The position numbers were made by a program, and so were the translations under genes. This document shows, in pieces, positions 1 through 8,022 of a DNA stretch of 11,081 nucleotides. The stretch is from JBDTRY01 sp039931435. Lineage in GTDB: Bacteria > Acidobacteriota > Thermoanaerobaculia > Gp7-AA8. The stretch covers positions 1-11,081 of the forward strand of contig JBDTRY010000119.1 of assembly GCA_039931435.1 (NCBI GenBank), in the 5' to 3' direction. Positions within the stretch are counted from its first letter, which is position 1, and every line of letters starts with the position of its first letter. Below the pieces are notes generated by a model. That model made no database searches, was not told the origin of the DNA, and saw only the letters and a program-made list of their open reading frames with translations.

Positions 1-411
1 TATCGGGAAGCGAAGGCCAACAACCTTCAGCCCGAATTCGTGGCGGCAGTGGTTCAGACCGAGTCCCACTTCAAGCCGAATGCGGTGTCGCAGGTTGGCG
101 CACAGGGTCTGATGCAGCTTGTTCCAAAAACCGGACGGTGGATGGGGGCCAGGAATCTGATGAATCCCGCAGAGAACGTGAAGGCGGGCGCCAAGTATCT
201 GAAGTACCTCACTGAGCGCTTCGAGGGCAATCAGGAGCAAGCGATTGCCGCGTACAACGCCGGTGAGGGAACGGTGCGGAAGTTTCAGGGAATCCCTCCG
301 TACCGGGAAACTCAGAATTACGTGCAGAGGGTTCAGGAATCCCAGCAGGATTTTCACGAGCAGGTCACTGGCAGAATCGCCGAGTTGAGGACGGTCTCCG
401 TTTCACGCTGA
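1..411 (+). CDS. Lytic transglycosylase, SLT domain (5' end cut by window edge)
   Basis: The reading frame is open from the first base to the TGA at 409-411, giving 136 visible residues. The internal GTG at position 40 lies inside the conserved domain, so it is not the true start; the gene begins outside the window. The visible part is a Slt-type (goose-lysozyme-like) transglycosylase domain. It has the ES motif with the presumed catalytic glutamate at visible residue 21 (TESHF), the GLMQ motif at 36-39 and the AYNAGEG motif at 84-90. Such enzymes cleave the MurNAc-GlcNAc bond of peptidoglycan without water, leaving 1,6-anhydroMurNAc, and act in the periplasm. The signal peptide and any N-terminal domains lie to the left and cannot be judged. 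After the domain only a polar tail of about 30 residues remains, so the catalytic domain is C-terminal. The family is certain; the exact role (wall turnover or assembly of an envelope machine) is not. Confidence 0.93.
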   Translation, partial: YREAKANNLQPEFVAAVVQTESHFKPNAVSQVGAQGLMQLVPKTGRWMGARNLMNPAENVKAGAKYLKYLTERFEGNQEQAIAAYNAGEGTVRKFQGIPPYRETQNYVQRVQESQQDFHEQVTGRIAELRTVSVSR

Positions 412-477
412 TCGAGCCAGTGGCGGCGGCCTTCCACGACATCGCCATTCACAAGAGGAATGTGCTGAAATAGGTGC

Positions 478-765
478 GTGCGCGGATTGAGGGTCATTGT
501 CGGCTTGATCACGATGGGAATCATCGTTCCCTTCTCTCTCTGCTTTCTCCTGCGCCTCAACGAGCCCGCCCAGTTCTTCACAATCGCAGTTACCTGCTTC
601 GTAGCCTGGGGAGTGGCCGATCTCTGCGCGAGCATTCTCATCCAGCCCAGGCTGGAGAACCGCTCCCCCACAGGAGCCCTGAGAAAATGGGAAGAGGGCA
701 AAGCCGAGTCGACCGCGGACGAGAATTCTTTACCGGGTAGCCCGGACCGGGATCAGAAACTCTGA
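478..765 (+). CDS. Small two-helix membrane protein of unknown function
   Basis: This 95-residue frame has two strongly hydrophobic stretches, at about residues 4-25 and 33-56, separated by a short polar turn (RLNEPAQ). A charged tail of about 40 residues follows. That pattern of two membrane helices in a hairpin is unlikely in a chance frame. I do not recognise the family. The start is uncertain: an in-frame stop at 466-468 limits it, leaving GTG at 478 or TTG at 487, and neither has a good ribosome binding site. It lies 66 bases after the transglycosylase on the same strand and could be co-transcribed with it. Its stop is 6 bases from the stop of the convergent glycosyltransferase gene. Overlapping frames on both strands lack any protein-like pattern. 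An envelope role is only a guess from the hydrophobicity and the neighbour. Confidence 0.6.
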   Translation: MRGLRVIVGLITMGIIVPFSLCFLLRLNEPAQFFTIAVTCFVAWGVADLCASILIQPRLENRSPTGALRKWEEGKAESTADENSLPGSPDRDQKL

Positions 766-771
766 GATTCG

Positions 772-1617
772 TCAGCCTGGCTTCTTCTGTTGCCAGGGAA
801 GCACCCATCGCTCCTCGGCCACGTCGAACGGCGGGAGCTTTACTTCCTTACCCTGGCGTTCGAGCTCGGAGTACTCCCAGAGCTTCGAATACTTCCAGAA
901 GGTGTAATAAACGTGCATGCCTACGACGATCAGTCCCCTCGTGCCGTCGAGAAATCCGAAATTCAGAATGTAGTCACGAAGGAAACGGACGACGGCGTGC
1001 CCGATGATGCGGTGGCTGCGCGTGCGCTGCCCTTCCACATAAAGCTGAGCGCCCCCCCATACACCGTACCGGGTCATCTTTTCGATCATGTGATCGAAAG
1101 AACGAACATAGAAGTGCAGAAGCTTGCGATGCAGCAAGCCCGTGGAACCGTCCACGACCAGATCGGCGTGCACGCGGCGGTTCGGATACCGGGCGTGCCG
1201 GCGATGAAACAGTCGCTTGACCCGGTCGCGCTGCAAGCCGCCGTAATGCACTTCCTTCCCCAGAACGAAATTGCGCCGCCCGACGGCATAGGCCCAGAAC
1301 TGAGGATTGCCACTCAGTACCTCCCCGATTTCGTCGCGCAGGGAGTCGGGAACGCGTTCGTCGGCATCGACCACAAAGACCCACTCATTTCTGGCGCGGT
1401 CCATGGCGTAATTCTTCTGGGAAGCCGACCCCAGCGACTGTCGCTGCTCGACCCGGACATCGGGGAAACGGGACCGGACCAGCTCCACTGTGCCGTCGGT
1501 TGAGTGGGAGTCGATCAGGTAGATCTCGTCGGCCCACTGCACAGAGAGAATGCAGTCACTGATCTGGTCCGCTTCGTTGAGCGTATGAATGATTACCGTT
1601 ACAGAAGGGGCAGCCAT
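772..1617 (-). CDS. Family 2 glycosyltransferase, WaaE/KdtX-like (LPS core type)
   Basis: The 281-residue protein starts at ATG 1617 and has a GT-A fold of family GT2. It opens with the strand VTVIIHTLNEAD (residues 6-17), then DSHSTDGT (36-43), QKNYAM (67-72) and the metal- and nucleotide-sugar-binding DAD at residues 84-86 followed by ER. The C-terminal part (about 205-250), with RDYILNFGFLDGTRG and an aromatic stretch ending KYSKLWEY, is typical of the WaaE-like group, which adds a hexose to the inner core of lipopolysaccharide at the cytoplasmic face of the inner membrane. Length fits that group. There is no transmembrane helix, only an amphipathic segment that could rest on the membrane. 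It starts 21 bases after the upstream metallo-hydrolase gene on the same strand, so the two are probably co-transcribed. No clear Shine-Dalgarno sequence is visible. GT2 membership is firm; donor and acceptor sugars are unknown. Confidence 0.92.
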   Translation of the reverse strand: MAAPSVTVIIHTLNEADQISDCILSVQWADEIYLIDSHSTDGTVELVRSRFPDVRVEQRQSLGSASQKNYAMDRARNEWVFVVDADERVPDSLRDEIGEVLSGNPQFWAYAVGRRNFVLGKEVHYGGLQRDRVKRLFHRRHARYPNRRVHADLVVDGSTGLLHRKLLHFYVRSFDHMIEKMTRYGVWGGAQLYVEGQRTRSHRIIGHAVVRFLRDYILNFGFLDGTRGLIVVGMHVYYTFWKYSKLWEYSELERQGKEVKLPPFDVAEERWVLPWQQKKPG

Positions 1618-1638
1618 GGTTGAGAATACGGAGCCGGA

Positions 1639-2403
1639 TCAGAGTGTGTACTGTTTTTCCACCAGCACCCGCGCCCGCCGGTCCCGGATGTTTCTGATCT
1701 CCGATTCTATTTTCGCATCAAAAGGTATTTTGCGATGGCTGGCGTAGATGGGGATGTCGCGTTCGATTTTCGGAAGCTCCTTTTCCAGAGTTTCCGGCGT
1801 CAGGTGGCCGCTGTCGAAGGCGAGCTGCTGGTAGTCGTTCGGAAACGACGCTTCCGTGACGACAGCCAGAACGTTGTCCGTGCTGTTGGCTTTTTTCCAG
1901 ATCTGAGTCGTGGACGAGGTGTCTCCCGTGAAAACGATGGCCTGGCCGGCGATCTCCAGGATTACGCCGGCGGCCGGCACGGAATGGTTGACGTTGACAG
2001 CGGTGAAGTAGATGTCGCCGATTTTCGTGCGCTTGCCGCTGACGATGGCCCGGTAGTTGATCGCCGGTTTTCCCGTCTCCGGTGAGAGGATCTTTTCGAA
2101 GTCAGGCCACACCTCTCCGTTGAACACGTATCCAGTCAAGCGCTCCATGACCTCGCGGGAGGCAATGATATTGAGGGGCGGTGCGTTGACATTGAAGCGG
2201 TTCACGATCAGGTGTGGCAGGTCACGGATGTGGTCGGCGTGGGCGTGGGTGATGAAGATGGATTCGATCCGCGACTGCTGAGCCAGACTCAGCTTGGAGG
2301 TCATCGTGCCGGCATCGACAGCGATACGGTCTTCAAGGAGATAGCCGGTCAGATTGTGCGTTGCATCAGCGGCTCCATAGGCACCAAGTACCTTCAGTCG
2401 CAT
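1639..2403 (-). CDS. Metallo-beta-lactamase-fold hydrolase, class II cyclic-nucleotide phosphodiesterase-like
   Basis: From ATG 2403 this encodes 254 residues. I prefer this start because MRLKVLGAYGAAD is the usual first strand of the fold; a GTG at 2460 would add 19 residues without family character. The full two-metal site is visible: H53, H55, D57 and H58 in THAHADH, H140 in NHSVP, D161 in FTGDTSS and H223 in ASHRK. An extra conserved-looking block, SGHLTPETLEKEL (198-210), and the final histidine before R-K-x-P resemble class II cAMP phosphodiesterases, which hydrolyse 3',5'-cyclic nucleotides to 5'-monophosphates. Other members of the fold (RNase Z, arylsulfatase-like) share the metal residues, so substrate is inferred. 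There is no signal peptide, so it should be cytoplasmic. It is the first gene of a unit with the glycosyltransferase and is divergent from lhr. Confidence 0.85.
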   Translation of the reverse strand: MRLKVLGAYGAADATHNLTGYLLEDRIAVDAGTMTSKLSLAQQSRIESIFITHAHADHIRDLPHLIVNRFNVNAPPLNIIASREVMERLTGYVFNGEVWPDFEKILSPETGKPAINYRAIVSGKRTKIGDIYFTAVNVNHSVPAAGVILEIAGQAIVFTGDTSSTTQIWKKANSTDNVLAVVTEASFPNDYQQLAFDSGHLTPETLEKELPKIERDIPIYASHRKIPFDAKIESEIRNIRDRRARVLVEKQYTL

Positions 2404-2443
2404 CGCACGCTCGCGTTTGCTGTCATGGCGTGCGCCTATTCTT

Positions 2444-2503
2444 GCAGTGAGCGGGACCACTGTCCAGCAATGTGAAGAGGCTCACTGCCGGACACAACCG
2501 GCA
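2444..2503. repeat. Overlapping inverted repeats in the divergent lhr / metallo-hydrolase intergenic region
   Basis: Three perfect palindromic pairings lie here. GCAGTGAGC (2444-2452) pairs with GCTCACTGC (2480-2488). Inside the spacer, GGAC (2454-2457) pairs with GTCC (2462-2465). TGCCGG (2486-2491) pairs with CCGGCA (2498-2503) and shares bases 2486-2488 with the first pair, so the outer structure and this hairpin exclude each other. Position between two divergent starts suggests an operator or a leader structure, but no protein or ligand can be named. No run of T follows, so it is not a standard terminator. I found no convincing -35/-10 pair in this 132-base region. Confidence 0.5.
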
Positions 2504-2535
2504 GAGGCAGCCGCGGGATCAATCCTGGAAACGGC

Positions 2536-5500
2536 ATGAAAACAACCTCCCATACCGGCAAGTCTCACATGGCACTCTCACCGTTTCATCCCTCCGTGCG
2601 GCGGTGGTTCGAGGATTCCTTCGCCTCGCCGACGGCGGCCCAGACGCTCGGCTGGGAAGCGATTTCCGGCGGTCAGTCCACGCTCATTCTCGCGCCTACT
2701 GGCAGCGGCAAGACCCTGTCGGCATTCCTCTGGTGCATCAATCGCCTCATGTTCTCTGCCGAGCCGGATGCGAAGGAGCGGTGCCGCGTCCTTTACGTTT
2801 CTCCTCTCAAGGCTCTGGCTGTCGACGTGGAGCGGAATCTCCGGGCTCCGATCGCCGGGATCGCCAACGTGGCCGCCGCAGAGGGCACTTCCTTTCACAT
2901 CCCTACGATTTCCATCCGCTCAGGCGACACTCCTCAGAGCGAGCGCGCCCGCTTTCTGCGCCACCCCTCGGACATCCTCATCACCACCCCGGAGTCGCTC
3001 TACCTCATTCTTACCTCGAACGCCCGCGAGCTTCTCCGTTCCGTCGAAACCGTGATCGTCGACGAGATTCACGCCCTCGTTCCCAGCAAGCGAGGATCGC
3101 ACCTGGCGATCTCTCTCGAGCGTCTGGAGAAAATCTGTTCCCATCCACCGCAGCGCATCGGGCTCTCAGCGACGCAGCATCCCCTCGAGGAAGTAGCCCG
3201 ATTCCTGGGAGGAGCAATTCCTGCCGTAGCTCACGCTTCGATTTCAACGAATCCGCTCGCTTCTGACGAGACGTCGCTCGTCGAACTCGAGAACGAATTC
3301 AACGATGGCGGGCCTCCTGCGTCGTTTCGCCCGGTGACGATCGTTGATACCGGAGAAAAGAAACGACTCTCGCTCGTGGTCGAGGTTCCCGTCGAAGACA
3401 TGCAACAGCCCATGCCCGCTTCGATCCCCAGCGGACCTGCCTCTTCGTCAGGACGCGGAGTTTCCATCTGGCCGGCGATTCATCCCCGTCTGCTGGAGCT
3501 CATCCGCGCGCATCGTTCCACGCTCATTTTCGTGAACAGCCGGCGGCTGGCCGAGCGGCTGGCCGCAGCGCTCAACGAACTGGCCGGTGAAGCGATCGTC
3601 AACGCCCACCACGGTTCGATCGCCCGCGCCCAGCGCACGGAGATCGAGGATCGACTGAAGTCCGGTCTGCTCCCGGCGCTCGTGGCCACATCCTCGCTCG
3701 AGCTGGGAATCGACATGGGAGCGATCGACCTCGTCATCCAGATCGAGGCGCCGCCATCGATCGCCAGTGGCATGCAGAGGATCGGCAGAGCCAGTCATCA
3801 GGTGGGTGCGGTCAGCGAGGGGATCATCTTTCCGAAGTACCGCGGCGACCTTTTGGCCTGCGCCGCCTTGACGGAGGCCATGCACAGCGGTCGGATCGAG
3901 CCAATCCGCTATCCACGAAACGCTCTTGATGTGCTGGCCCAGCAGATCGTGGCCATGGTCTCCATGGAGGACTGGACCACGGACGATCTCTTCACCACAC
4001 TTCGCTGCGCTGCTCCCTACGCTGCGTTGACGCGATCGATCTTCGACGGTGTGCTGGACATGCTCTCCGGAGTCTATCCGTCCGACGAATTCGCCGAGCT
4101 TCGACCACGGCTGACGTGGAACCGGCTGGAGGACACCCTGAAGGCAAGGCCCGGTGCCCGGCAGGTGGCGGTGCTCAATGGCGGAACGATTCCGGATCGC
4201 GGGTTGTACGGAGTATTTCTGGCCGGCGCCGAAACGGGTACGGCCCGGGTCGGTGAGCTCGATGAGGAAATGGTCTTCGAGTCCAGGCGGGGAGAGACAT
4301 TCGTTCTCGGGGCCTCGAGCTGGAGGATCGAAGAGATCACGCACGATCGTGTGCTGGTCTCGCCCGCTCCGGGGCAGCCGGGGAAAATGCCGTTCTGGCA
4401 CGGCGATTCGGCGGGCCGGACCGTGCAACTCGGGCAGCGTATGGGAGAGCTCATCCGCATGATCGCTGCCGGCGATGCGGATGCATCGGAGCAAGCCCTT
4501 GCCAGAGAACACGACCTCGACAGGCTGGCAGCCAGAAATCTCGTGCAGTACGTAACGGATCAGCGTGCAGCTGCCGGGACCGTTCCGGACGATCGCACCA
4601 TCGTCATCGAGCGCTCCATGGACGAATTGGGGTCGTGGCGACTTTGTCTCCTTTCCCCTCTTGGCGGAAGGGTGCACGCGGCGTGGGCCATGGCAGCCGT
4701 GGCCAGGGTTCGCCGCGAGACGTCCCTTGAGGTGGAAAGCATGTGGAGTGACGACGGATTCATCATCCGGTTTCCGGAGACGGAGGCACCCCCGGATCCG
4801 CTGCTTCTCGTCCCTGGCTCGGACGAGGTTGAGGATCTCGTGGTGCGGCAGCTCGGAGGCAGCTCACTCTTTGCCGCGCGATTCCGGGAAGTGGCCACGC
4901 GTGCTCTTCTTCTGCCGCGGCGCGGCCGGCCGGACCGCCGCTCTCCTCTCTGGCAGCAGCGGAAACGTTCAGCCGACCTTCTCGCTGTTGCCGCGAGGTT
5001 CGGATCGTTTCCCATGCTTCTGGAGACATACCGTGAGTGTCTGATGGACGTTTTCGATATGCCGGCACTGAGGCAGCTCCTGAAGAGCATCGAGAACCGG
5101 ACCATGCAACTCGTCACGGTGGATATGGACCGGCCGTCACCATTCGCCGGCTCGCTCCTCTTCCGTTACGTGGCGAGCTTTCTCTATGACGGAGACGCTC
5201 CGCTGGCGGAGCGCCGTGCCCAGGCGCTCTCCATCGATCAATCGCAACTGCGCGAGCTGCTGGGCGAGGCAGAGCTTCGGGAACTGCTCGACAGCGAAGC
5301 GATCGAACTGACCGAGAGACGCCTGCAGCGAACGGATCCGGAGTACCAGGTTCGTCATGCAGATGGCATCCACGACCTTCTGCTCTCAATAGGAGATCTC
5401 AGCAGTGATGAGATCCGGGCCCGTTGCAGCGCGCCGGACTCCGATGCCATGGTTGCAGAACTGCTCCTGGCCAGGCGTGTCATCGAAATCAAGGTTGCCG

Positions 5501-7113
5501 GTCAACCCAGATTCATCGCCGTCGAGGATTCTAGCCGTTACCGGGACGCGCTGGGCGCTCCGCTTCCAACAGGCCTTCCGCAGCGGCTGCTCCAGCCGGT
5601 CGCGGACCCGCTGGGAGACCTGCTCTCCCGTTACGCCAGAACGCATGGACCGTTCACCTCCCTCGAGGCCGGCCAGCGCTTCGCCCTCGGACGCCAGACC
5701 GTGGAGATGGTGCTGCAGCACTTCGTGCAAAGCGGACGAATCATCGAGGGCGAGTTCAGGCCCGGTGGAACGCAACGAGAATTCTGCGATTCGAATGTTC
5801 TGCGCGCTCTGAGACGTCGTTCGCTGGCGGCTCTTCGCCACGAAATAGAACCTGTCGAGCCGAAAATTCTGGGCAGGATGCAACTATCCTGGCAGGGAAT
5901 CGCTGGGCGTCGTGGCGGTCTCAATCCTCTGCTGGAAGCGATCGAGTCGCTGCAGGGCAGTCCTCTGGCAGCGTCGATCCTCGAAACGGAGATCCTGCCT
6001 GCCCGGCTGGGTGGCTATTCGCCTTCGGATCTGGATACTCTCTCGGCAGCAGGGGAAGTGGTCTGGATCGGCCTCGAACCTCTCGGCGAGCGGGACGGCC
6101 GGCTCGGGTTGTATCTCACGGATTCCGTTCCACTGCTTCACCGGTCCGCTTCCAGCGATCTTTCGCTCAGTGAAAAGGAAGAGGCCATTCTTCTCCATCT
6201 GCGCCAGAGCGGAGCGTCGTTCTTCGCCTCAATTCACCTCGGAATCGGTGATGGATTTCCTAATGACACGATCACCGCTCTCTGGAATCTGGTCTGGCGC
6301 GGATTCGTCACGAACGATACATTTCACGCTCTGCGCGCCTTCACTCGGGCCAGGAGTCGCAAGCGAACTGCCGTCGCCTTTCGTTCCCGACGCGGAGGAT
6401 CGACGCCTCCTGCCGGAGAAGGACGATGGTCGCTCATCGAATCGCTCCTTCTGCGCACTCCCACCCCCACAGAAAAAAGCGCTGCCCTCGCGCAGCAGCT
6501 CCTCAATCGCTACGGAGTTCTCACCCGAGAGGCGGTGGCCGCGGAGAACATTCCGGGAGGATTCAGTTCTGTGTACGAAGTTCTGAAGGGGATGGAGCAG
6601 AGCGGACGCGTGCGACGTGGCTATTTTGTAGAGGGTCTGGCCGCAACGCAGTTCGCTATTCCGGGAGCTCTGGACCTGCTGCGATCTTTGCGCAACGAAA
6701 ATGAAGACAATCAGATCGTGCAGCTTGCCGCCACGGATCCTGCCAATCCGTACGGGAGCAGCCTTCGCTGGCCCCAGACTTCGGACAGCGGCCGAGGTCC
6801 GACGCGGACCGTCGGGGCGCGCGTCATTCTGGTTCAGGGTATGGCGGCCGCATACATCGCCCGTGGCGGAAAGGAGATTTCTCTGATGCTTCCCGAGAAC
6901 GAGCCGGAACGTTCGCAATTTGCTGCTGCTGTGGCGAAGGAGCTGGCCGAGGGGGTGAACAGCGGAACTACGCGAGCCACTCTCATCACGGCGGTCGACG
7001 GCGTTGAGGCCTCACAGTCGCTCCTGGCGCGATTCCTCGTCGAGCAGGGATTCGTGTCGACGGGAATGGGGATGCAACTGCGCCGGACCGTGGCCAGCTT
7101 GAATGAGCGCTGA
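2536..7113 (+). CDS. lhr: Lhr-type large ATP-dependent helicase, full length
   Basis: The 1525 residues match the usual length of bacterial Lhr (about 1500-1540). The superfamily 2 helicase core is complete: motif I APTGSGKT (53-60), motif II DEIH (176-179), motif III SATQ (211-214), motif V TSSLELGID (385-393) and motif VI QRIGRASH (414-421). The Lhr-specific winged-helix and beta-barrel part of the core follows to about residue 870. The long C-terminal region carries hallmark blocks LLNRYGVLTREA (from 1322), GYFVEGL and DPANPYG (1401-1407). Lhr enzymes translocate 3' to 5' on single-stranded DNA and unwind duplexes, preferring RNA:DNA hybrids in the mycobacterial enzyme, and act in DNA repair. 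ATG 2536 has GGAA five bases upstream; ATG 2569 (MALSPFHPSV) is a possible alternative close to where family homology begins. The nei gene follows after 15 bases, suggesting one transcript. Long antisense frames, one of 409 codons, are shadows of its codon bias. Confidence 0.97.
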   Translation: MKTTSHTGKSHMALSPFHPSVRRWFEDSFASPTAAQTLGWEAISGGQSTLILAPTGSGKTLSAFLWCINRLMFSAEPDAKERCRVLYVSPLKALAVDVERNLRAPIAGIANVAAAEGTSFHIPTISIRSGDTPQSERARFLRHPSDILITTPESLYLILTSNARELLRSVETVIVDEIHALVPSKRGSHLAISLERLEKICSHPPQRIGLSATQHPLEEVARFLGGAIPAVAHASISTNPLASDETSLVELENEFNDGGPPASFRPVTIVDTGEKKRLSLVVEVPVEDMQQPMPASIPSGPASSSGRGVSIWPAIHPRLLELIRAHRSTLIFVNSRRLAERLAAALNELAGEAIVNAHHGSIARAQRTEIEDRLKSGLLPALVATSSLELGIDMGAIDLVIQIEAPPSIASGMQRIGRASHQVGAVSEGIIFPKYRGDLLACAALTEAMHSGRIEPIRYPRNALDVLAQQIVAMVSMEDWTTDDLFTTLRCAAPYAALTRSIFDGVLDMLSGVYPSDEFAELRPRLTWNRLEDTLKARPGARQVAVLNGGTIPDRGLYGVFLAGAETGTARVGELDEEMVFESRRGETFVLGASSWRIEEITHDRVLVSPAPGQPGKMPFWHGDSAGRTVQLGQRMGELIRMIAAGDADASEQALAREHDLDRLAARNLVQYVTDQRAAAGTVPDDRTIVIERSMDELGSWRLCLLSPLGGRVHAAWAMAAVARVRRETSLEVESMWSDDGFIIRFPETEAPPDPLLLVPGSDEVEDLVVRQLGGSSLFAARFREVATRALLLPRRGRPDRRSPLWQQRKRSADLLAVAARFGSFPMLLETYRECLMDVFDMPALRQLLKSIENRTMQLVTVDMDRPSPFAGSLLFRYVASFLYDGDAPLAERRAQALSIDQSQLRELLGEAELRELLDSEAIELTERRLQRTDPEYQVRHADGIHDLLLSIGDLSSDEIRARCSAPDSDAMVAELLLARRVIEIKVAGQPRFIAVEDSSRYRDALGAPLPTGLPQRLLQPVADPLGDLLSRYARTHGPFTSLEAGQRFALGRQTVEMVLQHFVQSGRIIEGEFRPGGTQREFCDSNVLRALRRRSLAALRHEIEPVEPKILGRMQLSWQGIAGRRGGLNPLLEAIESLQGSPLAASILETEILPARLGGYSPSDLDTLSAAGEVVWIGLEPLGERDGRLGLYLTDSVPLLHRSASSDLSLSEKEEAILLHLRQSGASFFASIHLGIGDGFPNDTITALWNLVWRGFVTNDTFHALRAFTRARSRKRTAVAFRSRRGGSTPPAGEGRWSLIESLLLRTPTPTEKSAALAQQLLNRYGVLTREAVAAENIPGGFSSVYEVLKGMEQSGRVRRGYFVEGLAATQFAIPGALDLLRSLRNENEDNQIVQLAATDPANPYGSSLRWPQTSDSGRGPTRTVGARVILVQGMAAAYIARGGKEISLMLPENEPERSQFAAAVAKELAEGVNSGTTRATLITAVDGVEASQSLLARFLVEQGFVSTGMGMQLRRTVASLNER

Positions 7114-7114
7114 C

Positions 7115-7119
7115 AAGGA
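7115..7119 (+). promoter_or_regulatory. Ribosome binding site for nei
   Basis: AAGGA sits 9 bases before ATG 7129, in the 15-base gap after the lhr stop. It supports this start and independent translation of nei from a shared lhr-nei mRNA. Confidence 0.6.
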
Positions 7120-7128
7120 CGGCATCCC

Positions 7129-7944
7129 ATGCCTGAAGGGGACACGATCTTTCGCGCGGCCCTGCGCATGAATGAAGCGCTGGCCGGCGCCTCGGTGACC
7201 GGCTTCCGTTCCGTGCTCCCGCAACTGACCCGAGTGCACGACGACTCTCCACTCACCTGCCGCACCGTCGAGGCAGTGCGCTCCGTGGGAAAGCATCTCA
7301 TCATCGATTTTTCGGGCGGGCTGCATCTGCGAACGCACATGCGTATGAGCGGGAGCTGGCACCTCTACAGACCGGGCGAGCGATGGCGGGGGCGCGCTGT
7401 CGATGTGCGCATCGTCATCGAAACGCCGAGCTTCGTTGCTGTGGGATTCTCCATTCCGGTGGCTGAATTTCTAACGGACGCGACGCTGTCGAGACAGAGC
7501 GACCTGCAAGCCATCGGACCGGACGCCCTTGCTCCCTCCTTTGATCGTAATGAAGCGGCAGGAAGAATCCGGTCCCGTCCCGAACTGGAGATCGCCGAGG
7601 CCCTGCTCAACCAGCGGCTGATCTCGGGTGTTGGGAACGTTTTCAAGTCGGAGATTCTCTTCGTCTCTGCGATCAATCCGTTTCGTCTCGTTGGAACTCT
7701 TAGCGATGAGGACATCGAACGCATTCTGGCAAACACGGAGAAGCTCATGCGATTGAACGTCGGTGACGGCAGCGGACTCCCGGGACGCTCCACGACTGGA
7801 CGTCTGAACCCGCGGGAGAAGCTCTGGGTCTACTCGCGGGCCGGGCAGCCCTGTCTCCGCTGTGGAACAACGATCGAGTACGCGAGGCAGGGCCGGGATG
7901 TACGCGGCACGTGGTGGTGCCCCCAGTGTCAAGGCGTTCGCTGA
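7129..7944 (+). CDS. nei: Nei/Fpg-family DNA glycosylase / AP lyase (endonuclease VIII-like)
   Basis: The 271-residue protein begins MPEGDTI. After removal of Met the N-terminal Pro2 is the Schiff-base nucleophile and Glu3 the acid of this family. K55 in SVGKHLI is the conserved catalytic-domain lysine. The helix-two-turn-helix DNA-binding element is at about 155-180 (LLNQRLISGVGNVFKSE). The C-terminal zinc finger has C242, C245, C264 and C267, with R259 before the last pair as the probable lesion/phosphate-contacting arginine. These enzymes remove oxidised bases, especially pyrimidines for Nei, and nick the abasic site in base excision repair. The PEGDTI form resembles the Nei branch of actinobacteria more than classical Fpg (PELPEV). 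A good ribosome binding site and lhr just upstream place both in one repair operon; in Mycobacterium tuberculosis lhr and nei are also neighbours. Nei versus Fpg substrate range is inferred. Confidence 0.95.
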   Translation: MPEGDTIFRAALRMNEALAGASVTGFRSVLPQLTRVHDDSPLTCRTVEAVRSVGKHLIIDFSGGLHLRTHMRMSGSWHLYRPGERWRGRAVDVRIVIETPSFVAVGFSIPVAEFLTDATLSRQSDLQAIGPDALAPSFDRNEAAGRIRSRPELEIAEALLNQRLISGVGNVFKSEILFVSAINPFRLVGTLSDEDIERILANTEKLMRLNVGDGSGLPGRSTTGRLNPREKLWVYSRAGQPCLRCGTTIEYARQGRDVRGTWWCPQCQGVR

Positions 7945-7980
7945 TTTCCTTGCCCATACTCGCTGCATTCGCTTGTGAGA

Positions 7981-8011
7981 ATCGCGCTCGCGCATGGAGA
8001 GACGGCATCCT
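7981..8011 (+). repeat. Direct repeat A, copy 1 (31 bases)
   Basis: A 31-base segment starting ATCGCGCTCGCGCATGG and ending GGCATCCT is identical to 8110-8140. It contains the right-hand part GACGGCA that forms a hairpin with the sequence that follows (8001-8017). Confidence 0.9.
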
Positions 8012-8017
8012 GCCGTC
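8001..8017. repeat. Perfect hairpin, 7-bp stem
   Basis: GACGGCA (8001-8007) and TGCCGTC (8011-8017) are perfectly complementary around the loop TCC. In the second copy of repeat A the equivalent hairpin (8130-8147) is degraded, with a mismatch in the stem. Confidence 0.85.
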
Positions 8018-8022
8018 CAGAC

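Noticed and set aside
411..473. Frameshifted continuation of the transglycosylase in another frame up to TAG 471-473
   Set aside because: The 20 extra residues show no family character, the SLT domain is already complete before 411, and no slippery sequence is visible.
354..701. A 115-codon minus-strand frame overlapping the transglycosylase end and the small membrane gene
   Set aside because: Its translation is Arg-rich and without pattern, while the plus-strand frame over the same bases encodes two clear membrane helices.
733..745. Bidirectional terminator between the convergent genes
   Set aside because: CCGGG-TAG-CCCGG is a short stem without a T tract and lies within the coding part of the small membrane gene.
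790..1503. A 237-codon plus-strand frame
   Set aside because: It lies antisense to the glycosyltransferase, whose motifs are unmistakable; the frame has no recognisable feature.
3448..4677. A 409-codon open frame on the minus strand inside lhr
   Set aside because: It is antisense to the conserved helicase core, its translation shows no domain or hydrophobic order, and long antisense frames are expected from the GC-rich codon use of lhr.
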